Assembly (NCBI RefSeq): GCF_006782915.1
Contig: NZ_VCNP01000054.1
Coordinates: 124,001-188,000, forward strand
Direction: 5' to 3'
Length of the DNA stretch: 64,000 nt
From: Streptomyces calvus
GTDB taxonomy: Bacteria; Actinomycetota; Actinomycetes; Streptomycetales; Streptomycetaceae
Each line of letters begins with the position of its first letter. The stretch's first letter is position 1. Made by a program: the position numbers and the translations under genes. This document shows, in pieces, positions 59,519 to 64,000 of this stretch. A model generated the notes under the pieces. It made no database searches. It saw only the letters and a program-made list of their open reading frames with translations, and was not told where the DNA came from.

Positions 59519-60292
59519 TCAGAGCCTACGGGTGGCCAGGGTCAGCCGGTCCCGCGCGTCGAACAGTGCGTCCTTGACCATCTGCTCGTGCGCGGGCGTG
59601 AGCCGCGCCACCGGCACCGAGCAGCTGATCGCGTCCCGCGCGGGCGTGCGGTACGGGATCGCCACGCCGAAGCAGCGCAGGCCCAGCGTGTTCTCCTCGC
59701 GGTCCACGGCGAAGCCCTGCTCCCGCACCAGGTGCAGCTCCTCGATGAGCTTCTCCCGGTCGGTGATGGTGTTCTCGGTCAGGGCGGGCAGCGTCTCCGG
59801 GAGCATCTTGCGCACCTGCTCGTCCGTGTAGGTGCTGAGCAGGGCCTTGCCGAGCGACGTGGAGTGCGCGGGCAGCCGGCGGCCGACCCGGGTGAACGGG
59901 CGCAGGTAGTGCTGCGACTGGCGGGTGGCCAGATAGACGACGTTGGTGCCGTCGAGCCGGGCGAGGTGGATGGTCTCCGTGGTGTCGTCGGAGAGCCGGT
60001 CCAGGGTCGGGCGGGCCGCCGCGACCACCTCGTCGCCGTCGATGTACGACGTGCCGACGAGCAGCGCCCGCACGCCGATGCCGTAGCGCGTGCCCGTCGC
60101 GTCCGTCTCCACCCATCCGAGGTCCACGAGCGTGCGCAGCAGCATGTAGAGGCTCGACTTGGGGTAGCCGACGGCCTCCTGGACCGCCGCCAGGGAGTGC
60201 ATACCGGGACGCCCGGCGAAGTATTCGAGCAGTTCAACGGTCCGCACCGCGGACTTCACCTGTGCCCCGCCGCCCGTCTCGCCAGCCGACAT
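59519..60292 (-). CDS. IclR-family transcriptional regulator
   Basis: This 257-residue regulator has an N-terminal winged HTH (residues 12-60: SAVRTVELLEYFAGRPGMHS, YPKSSLYMLLRTLVDLGW) and a C-terminal IclR effector domain with GLRCFGVAIPYRTPARDAIS and a final CSVPVARLTPA region. IclR proteins of the KdgR type sense sugar-acid intermediates. It is divergent from the alpha-ketoglutarate semialdehyde dehydrogenase gene with a 14/18 palindrome between them, so it most likely controls that gene and perhaps the pectin and uronate genes. The ATG at 60292 fits the family. Confidence 0.93.
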   Translation of the reverse strand: MSAGETGGGAQVKSAVRTVELLEYFAGRPGMHSLAAVQEAVGYPKSSLYMLLRTLVDLGWVETDATGTRYGIGVRALLVGTSYIDGDEVVAAARPTLDRLSDDTTETIHLARLDGTNVVYLATRQSQHYLRPFTRVGRRLPAHSTSLGKALLSTYTDEQVRKMLPETLPALTENTITDREKLIEELHLVREQGFAVDREENTLGLRCFGVAIPYRTPARDAISCSVPVARLTPAHEQMVKDALFDARDRLTLATRRL

Positions 60293-60354
60293 CGCCCTTG
60301 ACCCCTTCGTTCGCCGGGAAATAGTCTCCATCACACATTCATCAACAGAGACAG

Positions 60355-60372
60355 CGTTCAGTATATCGAACG
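60355..60372. promoter_or_regulatory. IclR-type operator between divergent genes
   Basis: CGTTCAGTATATCGAACG is an 18-bp inverted repeat (14 of 18 positions match), of the GTTC-N2-TATAT-N2-GAAC style of IclR-family sites. It lies 63 bp before the iclR start and 62 bp before the dehydrogenase GTG, so it can act on both promoters. Confidence 0.7.
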
Positions 60373-60433
60373 CCCCTGATGGATGACGCACATACTGCGG
60401 CATTCGATGCGGCAATCAATGGAGGGACCCGCG

Positions 60434-61963
60434 GTGGCAGCAGCACCAGTCTGGAGTGTCGACCCCCGAACCGGGAAGCAGCGTGAACAGGTTGCGGTGG
60501 AGGCCACAGCCCAGGAGGTGGACGCCGCCGTCCGCGCCGCGCACGAGGCGCGCGACGCGCTGACGGACCGGACCGTCCGGGCGGCCTTCCTGCGCACGGC
60601 CGCCGACGAGCTCGAGGCGGCCCGGGACCAGCTCGTCGAGGCCGCCGACGCGGAGACCGCGCTCGGCCCCGTACGGCTGACCGGCGAGCTCGCCCGCACC
60701 TGCTACCAGCTGCGCGCCTTCGCCGACATCGTCGACGAGGGCGCCTTCCTGGACGTCGTCATCAACCACCCCGACGACACCGCGACCCCGCCCGTGCCGG
60801 ACCTGCGCCGTTACAAGATCCCGCTGGGTGTCGTCGCCGTCTACTCGGCGTCCAACTTCCCGTTCGCCTTCTCCGTGCCCGGCGGCGACACCGCGAGCGC
60901 GCTGGCGGCCGGCTGCCCGGTCGTCGTCAAGTCCCACCCCGACCACCCCGGCCTGTCCGAGCTGGTCGCCAAGGTGCTGCGCCGGGCCGCCGCCCGGCAC
61001 GGCATCCCCGACGGCGTGCTCGGCCTGGTCCACGGCTTCGAGGCCGGCATCGAGCTGATCAAGCACCCGCTGGTCACGGCGGCCGGCTTCACCGGTTCCG
61101 TGCGCGGCGGACGCGCCCTCTTCGACGCGGCCGCCGCCCGGCCCGTCCCGATCCCGTTCCACGGCGAGCTGGGCTCCCTGAACCCGGTCGTGGTCACCGA
61201 GGCCGCCGCCGCCGAGCGCGGCGAGGCGATCGGCGCCGGGCTGGCCGGTTCGATGACGCTGGGCGTCGGCCAGTTCTGCGTGAAGCCGGGCCTGGTCCTG
61301 GCGCCGGCGGGCGAGGCCGGTGACCGGCTGGTCAAGTCGCTGACGGAGGCCGTCAGCGACACCGACGCCGGCGTCCTGCTCGACCACCGGATGCGCGACA
61401 ACTTCGTCGCCGGGGTCGCCGAGCGCGCCCAGCTGCCCGACGTGGAGTCCCCGGTCACCCCGGGCGCGGGCGGCGAGCACACGGTCAGCGCCGGCTTCCT
61501 CACCGTCCCGGCGGGCCGGCTCGCCGAGGAGGGCGAGCACGACCTGCTCCTGGAGGAGTGCTTCGGCCCGGTCACCGTCGTCGCCCGCTACCAGGACGAC
61601 GCCGAGGTGCGCGCCGTGCTGTCGCGGCTGCCGGGCAACCTCACGGCGACCGTGCAGCTGTCCGCCGAGGAGGCGGCCGGTGAGGGCCGCGGCGCCGAAC
61701 TCCTGCGGGAACTGACGCCGCTGGCGGGCCGCGTGCTGGTGAACGGCTGGCCGACGGGCGTCGCGGTCGCCCCCGCCCAGCACCACGGCGGCCCCTACCC
61801 GGCGACCACGTCCACCTCCACGTCGGTGGGCGGCACGGCCATCGAGCGGTGGCTGCGGCCGGTGGTCTACCAGGGCACGCCTCAGGCGCTGCTGCCGCCG
61901 GAGCTGCGCGACGACAACCCGCTGGGGCTGCCGCGCAGGTTCAACGGCCGGCTGGAGCGCTGA
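60434..61963 (+). CDS. Alpha-ketoglutarate semialdehyde (2,5-dioxovalerate) dehydrogenase
   Basis: This 509-residue NAD(P)-dependent aldehyde dehydrogenase has catalytic N141 (SASNFPFAFS), E245 (FHGELGSLNPVVV) and C282 (GVGQFCVKPG). The length and GELGSLNPV and GQFCVKPG motifs are those of the alpha-ketoglutarate semialdehyde dehydrogenase group, not the general ALDH pattern. GTG 60434 is preferred because of GGAGGG at 60421-60426; the frame starts at ATG 60383. It makes 2-oxoglutarate, the common last step of the oxidative uronate pathway (udh, kdgD) and of pentonate pathways (IlvD/Edd, DapA-like). It is divergent from iclR. Confidence 0.92.
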   Translation: MAAAPVWSVDPRTGKQREQVAVEATAQEVDAAVRAAHEARDALTDRTVRAAFLRTAADELEAARDQLVEAADAETALGPVRLTGELARTCYQLRAFADIVDEGAFLDVVINHPDDTATPPVPDLRRYKIPLGVVAVYSASNFPFAFSVPGGDTASALAAGCPVVVKSHPDHPGLSELVAKVLRRAAARHGIPDGVLGLVHGFEAGIELIKHPLVTAAGFTGSVRGGRALFDAAAARPVPIPFHGELGSLNPVVVTEAAAAERGEAIGAGLAGSMTLGVGQFCVKPGLVLAPAGEAGDRLVKSLTEAVSDTDAGVLLDHRMRDNFVAGVAERAQLPDVESPVTPGAGGEHTVSAGFLTVPAGRLAEEGEHDLLLEECFGPVTVVARYQDDAEVRAVLSRLPGNLTATVQLSAEEAAGEGRGAELLRELTPLAGRVLVNGWPTGVAVAPAQHHGGPYPATTSTSTSVGGTAIERWLRPVVYQGTPQALLPPELRDDNPLGLPRRFNGRLER

Positions 61964-61966
61964 GGC

Positions 61967-62629
61967 TCAGCCCGCGCTCGGCTCCAGGCCGGCGTCGCGG
62001 GCCAGGAGCGCCGCCTGCACCCGGTTGTCGCAGTCGAGCTTGGTCAGGATGCGGCTGACGTAGGTCTTCACCGTGGCCTCGCTCATGTGCAGGCGGGCGC
62101 CGGCGTCCGCGTTGGACAGGCCCTCGCCGAGCAGGGCCAGCACCTCGCGTTCGCGTTCGGTGAGGCCGGCCAGGCGGCGGCGGGCCTCCTCGCCGCGCAC
62201 GGTGGCGGCGGGCGAGGCGAGCGTGTCCACCACGTGCCGGGTGGCGGCCGGGGACAGATAGGCGTTCCCGGCCGCCGCCGCGCGGACCGCGTGGATGAGT
62301 TCCTGCGGCGCGGAGTCCTTCAGCAGGAAGCCCGCGCTGCCGTGGCCGAGCGCCCGCAGCACGTTGTCGCGTTCGCCGAACGTGGTGAGGATCAGGACGC
62401 GTACCCGCGGTGCGGCGCGGGCCATCTCGGCCAGCGCGGCCAGCCCGTCCAGCACGGGCATCTGGATGTCCAGCAGGGCCACGTCGACCGCGGTGCTCCG
62501 GGCGGTCTCCACCGCCTCCCGGCCGTCCCGCGCCTCGGCCACGACATCGATGTCCTCGGCCGAGGTGAGGATCATCCTGATGCCGGCCCTGATGAGCGGC
62601 TCGTCGTCGGCGACGAGGACCCGGATCAC
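61967..62629 (-). CDS. NarL-family response regulator
   Basis: This 220-residue two-component regulator has the receiver phospho-site D54 (VALLDIQMPVL), K104 (GFLLKDSAPQE) and a C-terminal LuxR HTH (GLTEREREVLALLGEGLSNA to ATVKTYVSRILTKL). A CAGGAGGC site fixes the GTG at 62629; the frame is open further upstream. It lies 102 bp downstream of the histidine kinase gene on the same strand, its likely partner. It ends 3 bp from the convergent dehydrogenase gene. The targets are unknown. Confidence 0.93.
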   Translation of the reverse strand: MIRVLVADDEPLIRAGIRMILTSAEDIDVVAEARDGREAVETARSTAVDVALLDIQMPVLDGLAALAEMARAAPRVRVLILTTFGERDNVLRALGHGSAGFLLKDSAPQELIHAVRAAAAGNAYLSPAATRHVVDTLASPAATVRGEEARRRLAGLTEREREVLALLGEGLSNADAGARLHMSEATVKTYVSRILTKLDCDNRVQAALLARDAGLEPSAG

Positions 62630-62731
62630 GCGGCCTCCTGCGCGGTGTCGGTGTGCCGTCGGTGCGACGGGCGGACGGCGGGGCCCGCCCATCATGCCCG
62701 ATCCGGTTGCGGGCGGGCCGCGGACCGCCGC

Positions 62732-64000
62732 TCAGATCCGGTGCGGATAGGACTCCTTGGAGACCAGCTTCCCGTCGCGGAAGCAGAACCGGTAGACGAT
62801 GTCGGCCTCGTCGTCCACGAAGTGCTCGCAGACGGCGTCCTCGGGCAGCGGCGGGCCGTCCTTCTCCACGCCGTCGGTGAGCAGCGAGCCGCCTTCCGGG
62901 AACTTCGCCCGGAGGTTCGCCTCGGCATCACCGACCGTCGCCGACTGGTACACGCTCGCCGGGATGACGCCCTTCTCCACCTCGTCGATCAGTTTCCCGA
63001 CCCCCCAGACCAGGAGGGCACCGGCGCCCACGACGAGGACGACGGCGGTGAGGGCGCACCCGAGGGTGACGTTCTTCCTGCTGCTCATGATGGCGGCGAA
63101 CTCCTTCTGCGGATCGGCGCGTTCGATGTCCGCTCCACCGTCGCCCGCCGAGCCCCCGCCGGTCTGCCTCCGGAAGTCGTCGCCCGCCGCGACGGAAGTC
63201 GCGCCGTCCGGACCGGGCCGCCTGCCGCCGTCGCCGTAGGGCAGCACACCGGCGAGACGGAAACCGCCGTCGGGGGTGGGGCCGGTGTGCACCATGCCGC
63301 CGACCAGCCGGGCCCGCTCCTGAAGACCGGTCAGTCCCTGGCCGCCGCTGATCGCGGGCGGCCCGGCCGGCGCTCCGGCCGGCACCGGCCCGTTGGCCAC
63401 CTCGACCACCAGGCTGTCCGGTTCGTAGCGCAGCGCCACGGTGATCGGGGCGCCGGGCGCGTGCTTGTGCGCGTTGGTCAGGCCCTCCTGCGCGATGCGG
63501 TACACCGCGTGGTCGGCGGCGGGCGCGAGGGGCCGTTCGGTGCCGGAGCGGTGCAGCTCCACCTGCGCGCCGGCGGCCCGCGACGACGCGACCAGCCGGT
63601 CGACGGAGGCCGCCACGCGGGCCGTCGTGGGCCCGGTGTCGTCCTCGGAGCCGGGCGCGGGCGCCTCCACGCCGTCCCGCAGGATGCCCACGGCCTCGCG
63701 CAGCTCCCGCATCGCCGACCGGGAGGCCTCCCGCAGGATGCCCACTCCTTCCCGCTGGCGGTCGCCGAGGTCCGGGTCCACCTCCAGCGCCCCGGTGTGC
63801 ACGGCGATCAGCGCGAGCTGGTGGCCGAGGCTGTCGTGCATGTCCTGGGCGATGCGCTGCCGTTCCAGCAGCCGCGCCTGCCGCGCCACCATCGCCTGCT
63901 CGCGCACCAGTTGGGCGTTGTGCCGTTGCAGCGCGTCGAGCAGGTCGCGGCGCTGGGCGCGGTAGCGGGACGCGAGCCCCGGCACGACCGCCAGCACCAG
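62732..64000 (-). CDS. Sensor histidine kinase with C-terminal membrane extension, partial
   Basis: The start lies beyond the right edge, so the N-terminal membrane part is not seen; about 420 residues are visible. The HisKA_3 H-box is RQRIAQDMHDSLGHQLALIA, then the N-box region AVYRIAQEGLTNAHKHAPGA, and GGQGLTGLQERARLVGG. After a Gly-rich linker comes an unusual tail: a transmembrane helix (VTLGCALTAVVLVVGAGALL) and about 85 further residues with two or more cysteines (PEDAVCEHF, RFCFRDGK). An internal ATG at 63088 has an AAGGAG site, so the tail could also be made as a separate 118-aa protein. Confidence 0.88.
   Translation of the reverse strand: MVLAVVPGLASRYRAQRRDLLDALQRHNAQLVREQAMVARQARLLERQRIAQDMHDSLGHQLALIAVHTGALEVDPDLGDRQREGVGILREASRSAMRELREAVGILRDGVEAPAPGSEDDTGPTTARVAASVDRLVASSRAAGAQVELHRSGTERPLAPAADHAVYRIAQEGLTNAHKHAPGAPITVALRYEPDSLVVEVANGPVPAGAPAGPPAISGGQGLTGLQERARLVGGMVHTGPTPDGGFRLAGVLPYGDGGRRPGPDGATSVAAGDDFRRQTGGGSAGDGGADIERADPQKEFAAIMSSRKNVTLGCALTAVVLVVGAGALLVWGVGKLIDEVEKGVIPASVYQSATVGDAEANLRAKFPEGGSLLTDGVEKDGPPLPEDAVCEHFVDDEADIVYRFCFRDGKLVSKESYPHRI

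Overview
The window looks like chromosomal DNA of a Streptomyces or close relative. It is very GC-rich with strong G/C third codon positions. Many genes start with GTG or TTG, stop and start codons overlap as ATGA or GTGA, and there are many Tat and lipoprotein signals. From memory, the gene order (suf cluster, dapD, dapA, a SoxR-type monooxygenase gene, a secreted nuclease, then pectin genes) resembles the region around SCO1880-SCO1926 of S. coelicolor; no alignment was run.

Region 1 (1-10730) is housekeeping. It holds the end of a SufR-like repressor gene followed by sufB-sufD-Rieske ferredoxin-sufC-sufS-sufU-DUF59, which together build Fe-S clusters. Then come an SMR efflux protein, lysine-pathway dapD, a small exported peptide, a DapA-family enzyme, a small envelope-protein pair, and a monooxygenase-like gene behind a MerR/SoxR-type promoter.

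Region 2 (10739-20249) holds a large secreted nuclease, an unrecognised cytoplasmic protein, and a Tat-exported PhoX-like phosphatase preceded by a candidate PHO box and a tandem repeat array. It also holds a bacterial Ro60 (TROVE) gene with a cluster of noncoding RNAs directly upstream. Two of these RNAs contain a circularly permuted tRNA-like domain, as expected of bacterial YrlA-type Y RNAs. A third, shorter RNA shares the same closing-stem signature. This is the most interesting locus of the window. A TetR regulator and a two-domain TerD protein follow.

Region 3 (20414-46814) is carbohydrate catabolism. A minus-strand operon encodes a DeoR regulator, an ABC sugar or polyol importer and a zinc dehydrogenase. 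A divergent pair, uronate dehydrogenase and 5-dehydro-4-deoxyglucarate dehydratase, belongs to oxidative galacturonate breakdown. After an MFS gene, a MITE and two tandem-repeat patches comes a long plus-strand run starting with a GntR regulator. It encodes a DHDPS-like dehydratase/aldolase, an IlvD/Edd sugar-acid dehydratase, an ABC importer, an oxidoreductase, a DUF6807 protein, an intracellular GH43, and secreted rhamnogalacturonan acetylesterase, pectate lyase, pectinesterase and another esterase.

Region 4 (46826-64000) continues the pectin theme with a secreted double-GH43 protein and a PL3 pectate lyase, and, further on, an IclR regulator divergent from alpha-ketoglutarate semialdehyde dehydrogenase. 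That enzyme is the shared last step that sends oxidised uronates and pentonates to 2-oxoglutarate. Between them lie an MFS/TetR pair, an IS630 relic, an ECF sigma factor with a membrane partner, a penicillin-binding protein, a two-component system with a membrane protein, and a GNAT gene. A second two-component system runs off the right edge. Neither ABC importer has an ATPase gene, as is usual in Streptomyces, where MsiK serves several sugar importers.
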